Notes: generated from the letters alone by a model not told the origin. Shown: positions 54,865 through 63,863, numbered from the stretch's first letter. The stretch: DNA of 64,000 nt from Pseudomonas sp. S35 (GCF_009866765.1 NZ_CP019431.1:6282001-6346000); one strand, 5' to 3'. A program made the numbers and translations.

Positions 54865-56262
54865 ATGGTATTTCGCGCCTTACCTCCGCTTGTGCTCGCG
54901 GCGGCCACACTGCTCTGCGGCTGTTCGATGTTCCGCAGCTACGACACCGAACTGCAAGCCACCAACCAGCAACTGGCCAGCGGTAATGTCGACGGCGCCT
55001 TGACCCTGCTGGAAAAGAACAACACCGGCGACGACAAGGATCTGCTGTATTTTTTCGAGAAGGGCGAGTTACTGCGCGCCAAGGGCGACCTGACCGGCAG
55101 CCAGACCGCCTGGCGCAGCGCCGACCTGCAAGTCTACACGTGGGAAGAGTCGGTCAAGTTCGACAGCGCAAGGTACCTTTCGCAGTTCGGCAGCTTCCTG
55201 GCCAACGACAAAGTGCGCCGCTACGAAGGCTATGACTACGAAAAAGTCATGCTGACCACCCAGATGGCCCTGAACCTGCTGGCCCTGAACGACTTCGACG
55301 GCGCACGCACCGAGATCAAGAAGACCCACGAACGCGAGGCCGTGATCGCCGACCTGCGCGACAAGGAATACCTCAAGCGCGAGGACGACGCCGAGCGCGC
55401 TGGCGTAACCACCCAGATGAAAGACCTGAGCGGCTACCCGGTCGAGGCCCTGAACGCGCCGGAGGTGGTCGGCCTCAAAAATAGCTACCAGAGTGCGTTC
55501 AGCCACTACCTGGCCGGCTTCGTCTATGAAGCCCTGGGTGAAAAAGACCTGGCCGCCCCCGGTTATCGCAAGGCTGCCGAGCTGCGCCCCAACACGCCGT
55601 TACTGGAACAAGCCCTGCTGGACCTGGACAAATCCAAGGTCGGCGCGGATGAAACCGACGTGCTGATCGTGGTCCAGAGCGGCCTGGCCCCGGCTCGCGA
55701 CTCGATCCGCCTGCCGCTGCCGATCCCGATCAATGGCAACCTGGTGATCACCCCCTTGTCATTCCCGGTGATCAAGGCCGACAACTCCACCGCGACCTTC
55801 GCCCAGATCGGCGTCGACGGCCAGCAACAGAACCTCACCGCGCTTAACAGCACCACGGCGATGTCGCGCCGCGCCCTGCGCGATGACATGCCGGGGATCA
55901 TCCTGCGCACCACCGTGCGGGCGGTCACCCGTGGCGTGGCGCAAAACAACCTGAACAAGACCAACCCGATGGCAGGCCTGGTGCTGGGCATCGCCTCGGC
56001 CGTGGCCGAGGGTGCCGACACCCGCACCTGGCGCACCCTGCCGGACATGACCCAAGTGACCCGCTTGCGCCTCAAGCACGGCGAGCACCAGGTCAGCCTG
56101 CCCAACGCCCTGGGCGGCACGCGGGTGACGGTCAAGGCCGACCAACGCTACCAAGTGATTACCCTGCGCGTGGTCGGCAACCAAGTGTTCGCCGGCGGAC
56201 TTGCCGCCCATGTAGTGCCGAGCACGCCGCCCCAGGCCATCGCCACCCTCAAACAACCTTAA
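54865..56262 (+). CDS. COG3014 family lipoprotein
   Basis: A 465-residue probable lipoprotein: signal MVFRALPPLVLAAATLLCGC with the acylated Cys20. The body has helical TPR-like pairs (LQATNQQLASGNVDGALTLL; GDLTGSQTAWRSADLQV; ALNLLALNDFDGARTEIKK; FSHYLAGFVYEALGEKDLAAPGYRKAAEL, about 25-250). A beta-rich C-terminal half follows (LIVVQSGLAPARDSIRLPLP; VIKADNSTATFAQI). Function unknown. It is the first of four genes, followed by ycfL-lpoB, so it probably works in the same envelope process. The +2 residue Ser favours outer-membrane sorting. Confidence 0.85.
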   Translation: MVFRALPPLVLAAATLLCGCSMFRSYDTELQATNQQLASGNVDGALTLLEKNNTGDDKDLLYFFEKGELLRAKGDLTGSQTAWRSADLQVYTWEESVKFDSARYLSQFGSFLANDKVRRYEGYDYEKVMLTTQMALNLLALNDFDGARTEIKKTHEREAVIADLRDKEYLKREDDAERAGVTTQMKDLSGYPVEALNAPEVVGLKNSYQSAFSHYLAGFVYEALGEKDLAAPGYRKAAELRPNTPLLEQALLDLDKSKVGADETDVLIVVQSGLAPARDSIRLPLPIPINGNLVITPLSFPVIKADNSTATFAQIGVDGQQQNLTALNSTTAMSRRALRDDMPGIILRTTVRAVTRGVAQNNLNKTNPMAGLVLGIASAVAEGADTRTWRTLPDMTQVTRLRLKHGEHQVSLPNALGGTRVTVKADQRYQVITLRVVGNQVFAGGLAAHVVPSTPPQAIATLKQP

Positions 56263-56272
56263 GGAGCACGCT

Positions 56273-56641
56273 ATGCGTCGTTTCATCCTCGGCGCCCTGG
56301 CGCTGATCCTGCTTGCTGGCTGCGCTACCCCGCCGCCGGAACCCGGCAGTGCCGCGAGCAAAATCGTGGTGATGGGCAAGTTCAAGGGCATCGCCGTCGG
56401 CGCTATTCGCGTAGCCCGCGAGAACGGATTCCTCACCGCCAAGGTGCAGTTGAGCAACATCACCAGCAGCAACCAGACCCTGTACTACCGCTTCGCCTGG
56501 CTCGGCGCCGACGGCTTCCCGGTGGGCGATGAAGAAACCTGGAAAGTGCTGAACCTGTACGCCAACCAGGCGACCTTCCTGCCGGCTATCGCCAATCTGC
56601 CCCAGGCGGCGGACTTTCGCCTTGAAGTCAAAACCCCTTGA
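56273..56641 (+). CDS. YcfL family (DUF1425) lipoprotein
   Basis: A 122-residue lipoprotein with LLAGC lipobox (Cys17), then a single Ig-like domain: GAIRVARENGFLTAKVQLSNITSSNQTLYYRFAWLGADGF, typical of YcfL. It begins 10 bases after the COG3014 gene and is followed by lpoB, as in E. coli where ycfL lies next to lpoB. The role is unknown but syntenic with peptidoglycan synthesis. Confidence 0.87.
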   Translation: MRRFILGALALILLAGCATPPPEPGSAASKIVVMGKFKGIAVGAIRVARENGFLTAKVQLSNITSSNQTLYYRFAWLGADGFPVGDEETWKVLNLYANQATFLPAIANLPQAADFRLEVKTP

Positions 56642-56670
56642 GCCGTCCACCCTTCTTGAGAGATTTCTCC

Positions 56671-57258
56671 ATGTTTGCACGCTTTTCGATGCTCGCCGTG
56701 GTGGCCGTCCTGGCCAGCGGTTGCGCCAATACTTCGCCCGTGCTGGGCAGCAAGCACATCAACTACGGCGACACCAAGGCCGTGGAAACGGTGACCAACG
56801 AGTTCGGCTCCACCGACCTGCAGATGATCGCCGAAAGCATGACCCGCTCCCTCGCCCAGTCCGGCATCCTGCAAGGCCGCCCGGTGGTGCAGGTGTATGA
56901 CGTGAAGAACAAGACCAGCGAGTACATCGACACCCGCGAGATCACCACGTCGATCAAGACCCAACTGATGAAAACCGGCACCGCGCGCTTCGCCAGCGAC
57001 AACACCGACATGCAAAGCCAGGTCGACCAGCTCAAGCTGCAGAACCAGAGCGGCCTGTACAAGAAATCCACGGTGAGCAAGACCGGCAACATGGTCGCTG
57101 CCAAGTACCGCCTGGAAGGCTCCATCAGCTCCATCGTCAAGCGCAGCTCGGACTACAAGGACGTGTTCTACAAGTTCAGCCTGCAACTGATCGACGTCGA
57201 GAGCGGCCTGGCCGAATGGATGGACGAAAAAGAAATCCGCAAGACCACGGAGCGCTAA
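56671..57258 (+). CDS. lpoB: Penicillin-binding protein activator LpoB-like lipoprotein
   Basis: A 195-residue lipoprotein: lipobox LASGC with Cys18, mature part NTSPVLGSKHINYGDTKAVETVTNEFGSTDLQMIAESMTRSL, then VVQVYDVKNKTSEYIDTREI and YRLEGSISSIVKRSSDYKDVFYKFSLQLIDVESGLAEWMDEKEIRK, the LpoB fold. In E. coli LpoB activates PBP1b from the outer membrane. P. aeruginosa uses the unrelated LpoP for PBP1b, so the target here is uncertain. The start at 56671 is preferred; upstream codons are within the spacer after ycfL. Confidence 0.85.
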   Translation: MFARFSMLAVVAVLASGCANTSPVLGSKHINYGDTKAVETVTNEFGSTDLQMIAESMTRSLAQSGILQGRPVVQVYDVKNKTSEYIDTREITTSIKTQLMKTGTARFASDNTDMQSQVDQLKLQNQSGLYKKSTVSKTGNMVAAKYRLEGSISSIVKRSSDYKDVFYKFSLQLIDVESGLAEWMDEKEIRKTTER

Positions 57259-57261
57259 GCA

Positions 57262-58002
57262 ATGCGTGCATGGATTGGCATGATCGGCCTGCTGTGCGCC
57301 TTTGGCGCCGCGGCCGCACCGAAGATCGCGGTGACCGACCTGGCCTACGAGGCGCGGGTCGAGGAATACATCCACCAGGTCTCGGCCAGCAACAACTTCC
57401 AGGCAAGCAGCTACCACGCCAGTGGCGCGACGAACTACAGCGAGTACGAAAGCCGCAACAGCTACATCGAGCAGACCGAGCTGCGCCAGTTCAGCGGCGA
57501 TATCAAGGGCCAGATCCTCAAGTCCCGCCAGTTCCAGCTGGTGCAGGGCACGCCCTACACCGCCGATGCCCAGGGTGACGTCTACGACGTGATCAAGCGC
57601 ATCAAGGCCGGCCACTTCAAGGGCGCGGACTACGTGCTGTTCGGCACGCTGTCCGACATCGACTTCACCCAGGACATCAACGCCCTGGACCACACCAACA
57701 GCTACTCGGCGGTGCTGGGCCTGACGCTGGTGGCGGATTTCAGCCTGATCAACACACGCACCTTCGAGATCACCTCGGCGTTCACCGCCATGGGTGAAGG
57801 CCAGGACACCAAACTGGTGAACAGCCGCGACGTACGCGTGAGCCTGAACCGGCCGCGGGTGGTGAAGGAAGTGTCGAAAGCGCTGGGTGAAGATGTGGCG
57901 CGGCAGTTGGCGGAGCAGTTGGGTGGCGGCTATCAAGCGCCTGACCAACCGGTGCTGCGCAATAACCTGCCACGAGATGAAGCACCAAAAATCCTGCGCT
58001 GA
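57262..58002 (+). CDS. LpoB/CsgG-like periplasmic protein
   Basis: A 246-residue exported protein, starting three bases after lpoB. Signal peptide MRAWIGMIGLLCAFGAAAA has a Cys but no lipobox (Leu before Cys), so cleavage before PKIAVTDLAYEARVEEY makes a soluble periplasmic protein. The body contains GHFKGADYVLFGTLSDIDF and VVADF-like strands (LTLVADFSLINTRTFEITSAF), the CsgG/LpoB fold of a glycine-rich nucleotide-like domain. Its fusion in one operon with lpoB suggests a paired role. Confidence 0.8.
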   Translation: MRAWIGMIGLLCAFGAAAAPKIAVTDLAYEARVEEYIHQVSASNNFQASSYHASGATNYSEYESRNSYIEQTELRQFSGDIKGQILKSRQFQLVQGTPYTADAQGDVYDVIKRIKAGHFKGADYVLFGTLSDIDFTQDINALDHTNSYSAVLGLTLVADFSLINTRTFEITSAFTAMGEGQDTKLVNSRDVRVSLNRPRVVKEVSKALGEDVARQLAEQLGGGYQAPDQPVLRNNLPRDEAPKILR

Positions 58003-58030
58003 ACCAGGATTTCACAAACACCATAAAACC

Positions 58031-58121
58031 ACTGTGGGAGCTGGCTTGCCTGCGATGCAGACACCTCGGTACATCAGGTACACCGAGGTGATGCTATCGC
58101 AGGCAAGCCAGCTTCCACAGT
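58031..58121. repeat. REP pair, GGCTTGCCTGCGAT type
   Basis: CTGTGGGAGCTGGCTTGCCT faces AGGCAAGCCAGCTTCCACAG. The loop contains a second inverted repeat (CACCTCGGTAC..GTACACCGAGGTG). Placed at the end of the lpoB operon, convergent with the LysE gene. A third REP class in the window. Confidence 0.85.
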
Positions 58122-58140
58122 TTTGATTCGGTTTCGTCAG

Positions 58141-58773
58141 TTATGCCGTAGCGCGATGCAGGCTAGCGAGGAAGCCAGCCGCACCGACAAACAACCCGGC
58201 AAACGTACGGTTCACACGTTTTTGCTGCTTCGGCGTGCGCAACAGGCGCAACACCTTCGACGCGAGCCCCGTATACCCCGCCATCACGATCATATCGACG
58301 CTGATCATCGTCGCTCCCAGGATCAGGTACTGCGCCAGCAGTGGCGCCTGCGGGTTCACGAACTGCGGCAGCACCGCCAGCATGAACACCAACGCCTTGG
58401 GGTTGCTGGCATTGACCAGGAAGCCACGGAACATCATTGCCATCGGCTTGCCGATCGGGCGTGGCGCCGCGTCATCGGTCATGTCCATAGGCAAGGCGCG
58501 CCATTGCTTGATCGCCAGGTACACCAGGTACGCCACGCCAAACCATTTGATCGCATAAAACGCGGTAGACGATGCCGCCAGAATGGCACCCAAGCCACCC
58601 GCCACCACGGCAATCTGCATCGCCAGGCCCAGTTGCAGGCCGATGGCGTTCCAGTAGCCACGCACGAAACCATATTGCAGGCCGCTGGACATCGAAGCGA
58701 TGGCACCGGCGCCAGGGGAAAGGGAGATAATCCAACTGGCCAGGAAAAAGGCCAGCCACGTATCGAGTGCCAT
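58141..58773 (-). CDS. LysE/RhtB family amino-acid exporter
   Basis: A 210-residue inner-membrane exporter with about six helices. The family signature SLSPGAGAIASMSSGLQYGFVRGYW (residues 19-43) lies after the first helix; PKALVFMLAVLPQFVNP is also characteristic of RhtB-type threonine/homoserine efflux proteins. Substrate unknown. Monocistronic; convergent with the lpoB operon. Confidence 0.9.
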   Translation of the reverse strand: MALDTWLAFFLASWIISLSPGAGAIASMSSGLQYGFVRGYWNAIGLQLGLAMQIAVVAGGLGAILAASSTAFYAIKWFGVAYLVYLAIKQWRALPMDMTDDAAPRPIGKPMAMMFRGFLVNASNPKALVFMLAVLPQFVNPQAPLLAQYLILGATMISVDMIVMAGYTGLASKVLRLLRTPKQQKRVNRTFAGLFVGAAGFLASLHRATA

Positions 58774-58862
58774 TGCACACCTCGGGACAGAGTTTGCGGT
58801 TGTGGCCTTAAGCTAACTCCGCCGACCAAAGGCTGGCTATAGATTTTTACAAGATGTGAATA

Positions 58863-59435
58863 CTAGCGATCGCCTGGAAACACATGAGTCCCCGGCCAAC
58901 GGCGCACCGAACGCTGGAAGAACAGGCTGTTGGGCACCTGCACCATCGCGCTGTCAGTGCCAGCTTGCGCCACTTCGATCAGCGTGGTGTAGAGCAGGTT
59001 GATCGCCACCACACGGCCTTTCACACCCGGTTTGTCGACGGTATCCACCAGTTCAACGATGTCACCAATGCGGAACGGCCCGACGGTGAAGATCAAGATC
59101 GCGCACAGCAGGTTCGACAGCACCGACCACATGGCGAAGAACGCCACCGCGGCAACCGCAACAAACCCCGACAGCGCGGTCCACAGCACGGTGGCGGACA
59201 CGCCCAGGCGGCCCAGCACGAAGATCAGCGCACTGCCCATGATCAGCCAGCGCAGGCCACCGCGCAGTGGCATCAACAATTGCGGCGGGAACGGGTAACG
59301 CTCACCCAGCCGAGTCAGGCCTTTGGCAACGAAGCGCTGGGCGAGGTAGGCGCCCAGCAGGATCAGCAGGATCTGCACGCCGATCCACACGGGCTCGACC
59401 CATTGCGTCGGTATCGGCAATTGCAGCGCTTCCAT
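58863..59435 (-). CDS. Small MscS-type mechanosensitive channel family protein
   Basis: A 190-residue protein with three helices (about 17-34, 60-80, 84-118) and a short MscS beta domain: AVAFFAMWSVLSNLLCAILIFTVGPFRIGDIVELVD followed by KGRVVAINLLYTTL and VQVPNSLFFQRSVRR. The pore-lining helix and beta domain are kept but the C-terminal cytoplasmic vestibule is missing compared with E. coli MscS (286 residues). Known pseudomonad members are similarly short. Its start shares one base (TGATG) with the stop of yheS, indicating cotranslation. Confidence 0.85.
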   Translation of the reverse strand: MEALQLPIPTQWVEPVWIGVQILLILLGAYLAQRFVAKGLTRLGERYPFPPQLLMPLRGGLRWLIMGSALIFVLGRLGVSATVLWTALSGFVAVAAVAFFAMWSVLSNLLCAILIFTVGPFRIGDIVELVDTVDKPGVKGRVVAINLLYTTLIEVAQAGTDSAMVQVPNSLFFQRSVRRWPGTHVFPGDR

Positions 59436-61345
59436 CAGGACAGCGCCTCCAGCTCCGCTTGCAAGCTTTCGAGCAATTCGAGGGCTTCCATCCAGGTTTC
59501 CTCCAATTGCCCTTCGCGCACCTTGAGCTTGGCCTGTTCGGCCAGCAAGTCGCGCAACTCATCCTTGCGTGCGGCCTCGTACACGGCGCTGTCGCCCAGG
59601 CTGGCTTCGATCTTGGCCAGGCGCTCGTGCAGCTTGCCCAACTCGGCTTCCAGCTTGTCGGCTTCGCGCTTGTGCGGCGCCAACTGTTGGCGCAATGCAG
59701 CTGCAGCCTGGCGCTGGGCCTTCTTATCGGTCTTGTCCGGGTTGACGGGCGTATTGCTGGCCGGCGCATTGCGCAGGCGGTAATCGGTCAGCCAGCGCGC
59801 ATAGTCGTCGAGGTCGCCGTCGAACTCTTCGACTTTGCCATCGGCCACCAGCAGGAAGTTATCGGTGGTGCTTTTGAGCAGGTGGCGATCGTGAGACACC
59901 ACCAGGACCGCACCGCTGAATTCCTGCAAGGCCATGGTCAGCGCCAGGCGCATTTCCAGGTCCAGGTGGTTGGTCGGTTCGTCGAGCAGCAGTAGGTTCG
60001 GCCGGTCCCAGGCGATCAACGCCAGGGCCAGGCGAGCTTTTTCGCCACCGGAGAAGTTCAGCACCGGCTCATCGATACGCGCACCCCGGAAGTCGAAACC
60101 GCCGAGGAAGTCGCGCAGGGGCTGCTCGCGCTCGGTCGGCGCCAGGCGTTGCAGGTGCAACAGCGGGCTGGCCTTGGCATCGAGGGAGTCCAACTGATGC
60201 TGGGCGAAGTAGCCCACCACCAGGTTCTCGCCACGGGTCAGGCGACCGGCCAGGGGTTGCAGCTCACCTGACAGGTTCTTGATCAGCGTCGACTTGCCCG
60301 CGCCGTTGGGGCCGAGCAAACCGATGCGCGCACCCGGCGTGAGCTGCAGCTTGACCTTTTCCAGGATGGTTTTGTCGCCATAACCCAAGCGGGCATCCGA
60401 GAGGTCCAGCAATGGGCTGGAGATCTTCACCGACTCGCGGAACACGAAGTCGAACGGCGAATCGACGTGGGCCGCCGACAGTTCTTCCATGCGTTCCAGG
60501 GCCTTGATCCGGCTCTGGGCCTGGCGGGCCTTGGTGGCCTGGGCCTTGAAGCGGGCGATGTAGCTTTCCATATGCGCACGTTGCGCCTGCTGCTTCTCGA
60601 ACGCCTGTTGTTGCTGGGCCAGGCGCTCGGCACGGGCCCGCTCGAACGCGGTGTAGCCACCACGGTACAGGGTGATTTTCTTCTGTTCGACGTGGGCGAT
60701 GTTGTCGACCACAGCGTCGAGGAAATCCCGGTCGTGGGAGATCAGCAGCAGGGTGCCCTGGTAGTTCTTGAGGAAATCTTCCAGCCACAGGATCGCATCG
60801 AGGTCCAAGTGGTTGGTCGGTTCGTCGAGCAGCAACAGATCCGAAGGACACATCAGCGCCTGGGCCAGGTTCAGGCGCATGCGCCAGCCACCGGAGAAGT
60901 CGGCGACCGGGCGGTCCATCTGTTCGTTGGTAAAACCAAGGCCGGCGAGCATCTTGCGGGCACGGGCGTCAGCGGTGTAGCCATCGGCGCTGTCCAGTTC
61001 CGCGTGCAAGCGGGCCTGGGCGGCGCCGTCCTGGGCTTTTTCGGCCTCGGCGAGGTCGTGTTGCACCTGGCGCAGGCGCAGGTCGCCATCGAGCACGTAG
61101 TCGATCGCGATGCGGTCCAGGGTGTCGATCTCCTGGCGCATATGGGCGATGCGCCAGTCGGCCGGCAGCAGGCAGTCCCCGGAGTCCGGGGTCAGCTCAC
61201 CCAGCAACAGGGCAAACAACGTGGATTTGCCGGCGCCGTTGGCACCGATCAGGCCGGCTTTGTGACCGGCGTGCAGGGTCAGCTCGGCGTCTTCGAGAAG
61301 ACGTTGCGGGCCACGCTGTAATGTTAGGCTTTGAAGTCGGATCAT
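59435..61345 (-). CDS. yheS: ABC-F type ATPase YheS
   Basis: A 636-residue soluble ABC-F protein with two ATPase domains. Walker A GANGAGKST and GPNGAGKST; signatures FSGGWRMRLNLAQAL and FSGGEKARLALALIA; Walker B LLLLDEPTNHLDLD twice. The P-site linker between the domains is helical and charged (ERARAERLAQQQQAFEKQQ). The C-terminal coiled coil (LRQQLAPHKREADKLEAELGKLHE) is that of the YheS subgroup. These proteins act on the ribosome E-site. YheS relieves arrest by certain nascent chains in E. coli, based on established work; it is not an exporter. Confidence 0.95.
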   Translation of the reverse strand: MIRLQSLTLQRGPQRLLEDAELTLHAGHKAGLIGANGAGKSTLFALLLGELTPDSGDCLLPADWRIAHMRQEIDTLDRIAIDYVLDGDLRLRQVQHDLAEAEKAQDGAAQARLHAELDSADGYTADARARKMLAGLGFTNEQMDRPVADFSGGWRMRLNLAQALMCPSDLLLLDEPTNHLDLDAILWLEDFLKNYQGTLLLISHDRDFLDAVVDNIAHVEQKKITLYRGGYTAFERARAERLAQQQQAFEKQQAQRAHMESYIARFKAQATKARQAQSRIKALERMEELSAAHVDSPFDFVFRESVKISSPLLDLSDARLGYGDKTILEKVKLQLTPGARIGLLGPNGAGKSTLIKNLSGELQPLAGRLTRGENLVVGYFAQHQLDSLDAKASPLLHLQRLAPTEREQPLRDFLGGFDFRGARIDEPVLNFSGGEKARLALALIAWDRPNLLLLDEPTNHLDLEMRLALTMALQEFSGAVLVVSHDRHLLKSTTDNFLLVADGKVEEFDGDLDDYARWLTDYRLRNAPASNTPVNPDKTDKKAQRQAAAALRQQLAPHKREADKLEAELGKLHERLAKIEASLGDSAVYEAARKDELRDLLAEQAKLKVREGQLEETWMEALELLESLQAELEALS

Positions 61346-61395
61346 AATGGCGGCGGAGTCTACCAGCTTCGTTGCCCGCTGGCTTGGGTGTGAAT

Positions 61396-61863
61396 ATGTG
61401 TGCTGACCTGTGGAGCTTTGCCCTCTCGACTTACGCCCGGCCGGGCGTCGAAGAAGCCTGCCTGCGCGCGCAGGCGCAAGGCGCGGATGTGTGCCTGCTG
61501 CTCTGTGGGGCGTGGCTGGAACAAAGAGGGGTCGCGCTGACAGCCGAGCGCGTGCAAGCGCTGAAGCACATCGCCAAGCCTTGGCAGGTACAGGTGATCG
61601 AACCGTTGCGACAGCTGCGTATGCAATGGCGAGCCAGGGCGCAGCAGGATGGGCAACTGGCGGCGTTTCGGGAACGGGTCAAGGCCCTGGAGTTGGACGC
61701 CGAACGGGAATTAATAATGCGCCTCGAGGTGCTTGCACTGGCGTGGCCATCAAACCAGAGCGCAAATCAACAACGATGGCTGGAAGGACTGGCGACTGAG
61801 GATGCCGCCAACCTTGACCACGACGTGCTGCAGCAGCTGCGCGTCGTGGCCACCGGCACTTAG
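61396..61863 (+). CDS. TIGR02444 family protein
   Basis: A 155-residue cytoplasmic protein: LWSFALSTYARPGVEEACLRAQAQGADVCLLLCGAWLEQRG is the signature of TIGR02444, a family of unknown function in gammaproteobacteria. Helical throughout. The start at 61396 (MCADLWSF) is the first codon after the yheS promoter gap. It overlaps the algP stop by four bases in convergent orientation. Confidence 0.88.
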   Translation: MCADLWSFALSTYARPGVEEACLRAQAQGADVCLLLCGAWLEQRGVALTAERVQALKHIAKPWQVQVIEPLRQLRMQWRARAQQDGQLAAFRERVKALELDAERELIMRLEVLALAWPSNQSANQQRWLEGLATEDAANLDHDVLQQLRVVATGT

Positions 61864-62987
61864 GAAGCGCTGGTTGGGGTGGTGCTTGGCGCTACCGGTG
61901 CTGGAGTGCTGCTGGCCGGTGCCGTTGGAGCTGCGGCGGCCGGGGTCGCCGGGGTCGCTGGCTTGGCTGCAGCTGGCTTTGCAGCGGCTGGTTTTGCGGC
62001 AGGCTTGGCAGCTGGTTTGGCGGCTGGTTTTGCAGCAGCAGTTTTAGCAGCTGGCTTGGCGGCTGGTTTTACAGCAGCAGTTTTAGCAGCTGGCTTGGCG
62101 GCTGGTTTTGCAGCAGCGGTTTTAGCAACTGGCTTGGCGGCCGGTTTTGCAGCAGCGGTTTTAGCAGTTGGCTTGGCGGCTGGTTTTGCAGCAGCAGTTT
62201 TGGCAGCTGGCTTGGCGGCTGGTTTTGCAGCAGCGGTTTTAGCAGCTGGCTTGGCGGCTGGTTTTGCAGCAGCGGTTTTAGCAGCTGGCTTGGCGGCTGG
62301 TTTTGCAGCAGCGGTTTTAGCAGCTGGCTTGGCGGCTGGTTTTGCAGCAGCGGTTTTAGCAGCTGGTTTGGCGGCTGGTTTTGCAGCAGCGGTTTTGGCA
62401 GCTGGCTTGGCGGCTGGTTTTGCAGCAGCGGTTTTAGCAGCTGGCTTGGCGGCTGGTTTTGCAGCAGCGGTTTTAGCAGCTGGCTTGGCGGCTGGTTTTG
62501 CAGCAGCGGTTTTAGCAGCTGGCTTGGCGGCTGGTTTTGCAGCAGCGGTTTTGGCAGCTGGCTTGGCGGCAACGGCTTTTGCAGGAGTACGCGCGCCCAG
62601 CACTTTCGCGACAGCTTCTTTCACACGACCAACGCCCTGGGCCAATTTCAGGCTTTCCTGAGCATCTTTTTTGAGTTGGGAAATATAGGTGCGGGTTTCA
62701 GCTTGACGATCCTTGAGGGCGTCCAGCAGGTCCTCAAGTTCTTTGACAGCGTCTTTGGCTTTGGCTTGAGCTTTGGCCTTGCCGGCAGTGGCGGCGTCTT
62801 GCAGTTTGGTGCGGGATTTGTGCAGCTTTTCTTGCGCCTTACCGCGTTGTTTTTCCAGCTTGGCGAGCAGTTTTTCTGCATCGGCCAACGCTTGGGAACA
62901 CGCGCTTTCCAGATGTTCAAGCAGGCTGCTCGACAGTTGTTGGAGTAAGTGCAACGGGGTATTAACAGGCTTCTGTTTGGCCGACAT
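61860..62987 (-). CDS. algP: Histone H1-like regulatory protein AlgP
   Basis: A 375-residue basic DNA-binding protein. An N-terminal coiled-coil part (1-125; LEKQRGKAQEKLHKSRTKLQ and LKDRQAETRTYISQL) is followed by an extended Lys/Pro/Ala tail built on 14 tandem 13-residue units of the form KTAAAKPAAKPAA. The tail resembles eukaryotic histone H1 and binds DNA without sequence preference. In P. aeruginosa AlgP (AlgR3) is needed for full algD transcription, and repeat number varies between strains. Ends in a Ala/Pro/Thr segment. algQ lies two genes upstream. Confidence 0.95.
   Translation of the reverse strand: MSAKQKPVNTPLHLLQQLSSSLLEHLESACSQALADAEKLLAKLEKQRGKAQEKLHKSRTKLQDAATAGKAKAQAKAKDAVKELEDLLDALKDRQAETRTYISQLKKDAQESLKLAQGVGRVKEAVAKVLGARTPAKAVAAKPAAKTAAAKPAAKPAAKTAAAKPAAKPAAKTAAAKPAAKPAAKTAAAKPAAKPAAKTAAAKPAAKPAAKTAAAKPAAKPAAKTAAAKPAAKPAAKTAAAKPAAKPAAKTAAAKPAAKPAAKTAAAKPAAKPTAKTAAAKPAAKPVAKTAAAKPAAKPAAKTAAVKPAAKPAAKTAAAKPAAKPAAKPAAKPAAAKPAAAKPATPATPAAAAPTAPASSTPAPVAPSTTPTSAS
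62023..62571 (-). repeat. 14-unit 39-bp tandem repeat within algP
   Basis: The unit (reading on the plus strand GGCTTGGCGGCTGGTTTTGC then AGCAGCGGTTTTAGCAGCT) is 39 bases and appears about 14 times, with mostly single-base variants (AAC, GTT, GGC for the AGC triplet). 39 is divisible by three, so gain or loss of units keeps the frame and only changes tail length. Confidence 0.93.
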
Positions 62988-63179
62988 GGTTTACCTCCTG
63001 GCTGACGTGGGTGCGGCTCATACTAGCCCTCTGCTCTTACCGCCGCTAGGGCATGTTGACAGTATCCTTTGCCTTGCGTTGCACGGTGGGAAAATTCTTA
63101 TCGATATAACGAAAATACGCGGCACTTTTTGCGTATCCACGCTGGCATAATCCGTCGCACTTTCGGCGGGAGAATGCCT

Positions 63180-63857
63180 ATGTCGCGTTACCTTTTCATT
63201 GTTCTGGGCCTGGCGATTTCCGTGGCCAATGCGAGCGAGCAATCGCCCGCAAAAACTGCACTTCAAGACCAGCACGACCTTGCATACAGCCTGGGCGCAA
63301 GCCTTGGTGAGCGCCTGCGCCACGAGGTCCCGGACCTTCAGATCCAGGCTTTGATCGAAGGCCTCAAGCAAGCATATCAAGGCAAGCCGCTGGCGCTGGA
63401 TAACGCGCGTATCGAACAGATTCTTGCGCAGCATGAGGCCCAGGCCGAAGACAATGCCCAATCCCTCAAAATCGAAAAAGCCCTCAGCGCCGAACAGCTG
63501 TTTTTAGCCAAGGAAAAAACCGCGAAAGGGGTGCGCGAGTTGGCCGATGGCATCCTGCTTACCGAACTGGCGCCCGGCAGCGGTAGCAAGCCCGGCGCGA
63601 ATGATCAGGTTCAAGTGAAATACGTGGGGCGATTGCCGGATGGCACAGTGTTCGACAAGAGCACGCAACCCCAATGGTTTCCTCTGGACAGCGTAATCAG
63701 CGGCTGGAGCAGCGCGTTGCAGCAGATGCCGGTGGGGGCGAAATGGCGCCTGGTGATCCCATCGGCCCAAGCCTATGGTGCCGACGGTGCGGATGAGCTG
63801 ATTGCACCCTATACACCGCTGGTGTTCGAAATCGAATTGCTCGGCACTCGACACTGA
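63180..63857 (+). CDS. FKBP-type peptidyl-prolyl isomerase
   Basis: A 225-residue periplasmic isomerase of the FkpA/Mip type. A signal peptide (MSRYLFIVLGLAISVANA) precedes a helical dimerisation domain (LAYSLGASLGERLRHEV; FLAKEKTAKGVRELADGIL) and a C-terminal FKBP domain (about 125-225): VQVKYVGRLPDGTVFDKS, then WSSALQQMPVGAKWRLVIPS, AYGADGADELI and VFEIELLG. The start is taken at 63180, with GGGAG seven bases away; ATG at 63174 is too near the ribosome site. Divergent from algP and convergent with algQ. Confidence 0.92.
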   Translation: MSRYLFIVLGLAISVANASEQSPAKTALQDQHDLAYSLGASLGERLRHEVPDLQIQALIEGLKQAYQGKPLALDNARIEQILAQHEAQAEDNAQSLKIEKALSAEQLFLAKEKTAKGVRELADGILLTELAPGSGSKPGANDQVQVKYVGRLPDGTVFDKSTQPQWFPLDSVISGWSSALQQMPVGAKWRLVIPSAQAYGADGADELIAPYTPLVFEIELLGTRH

Positions 63858-63863
63858 CCCCAT

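Noticed and set aside
62023..62571. Tandem repeats as a CRISPR array
   Set aside because: Units are contiguous with no unique spacers and are in frame within algP.
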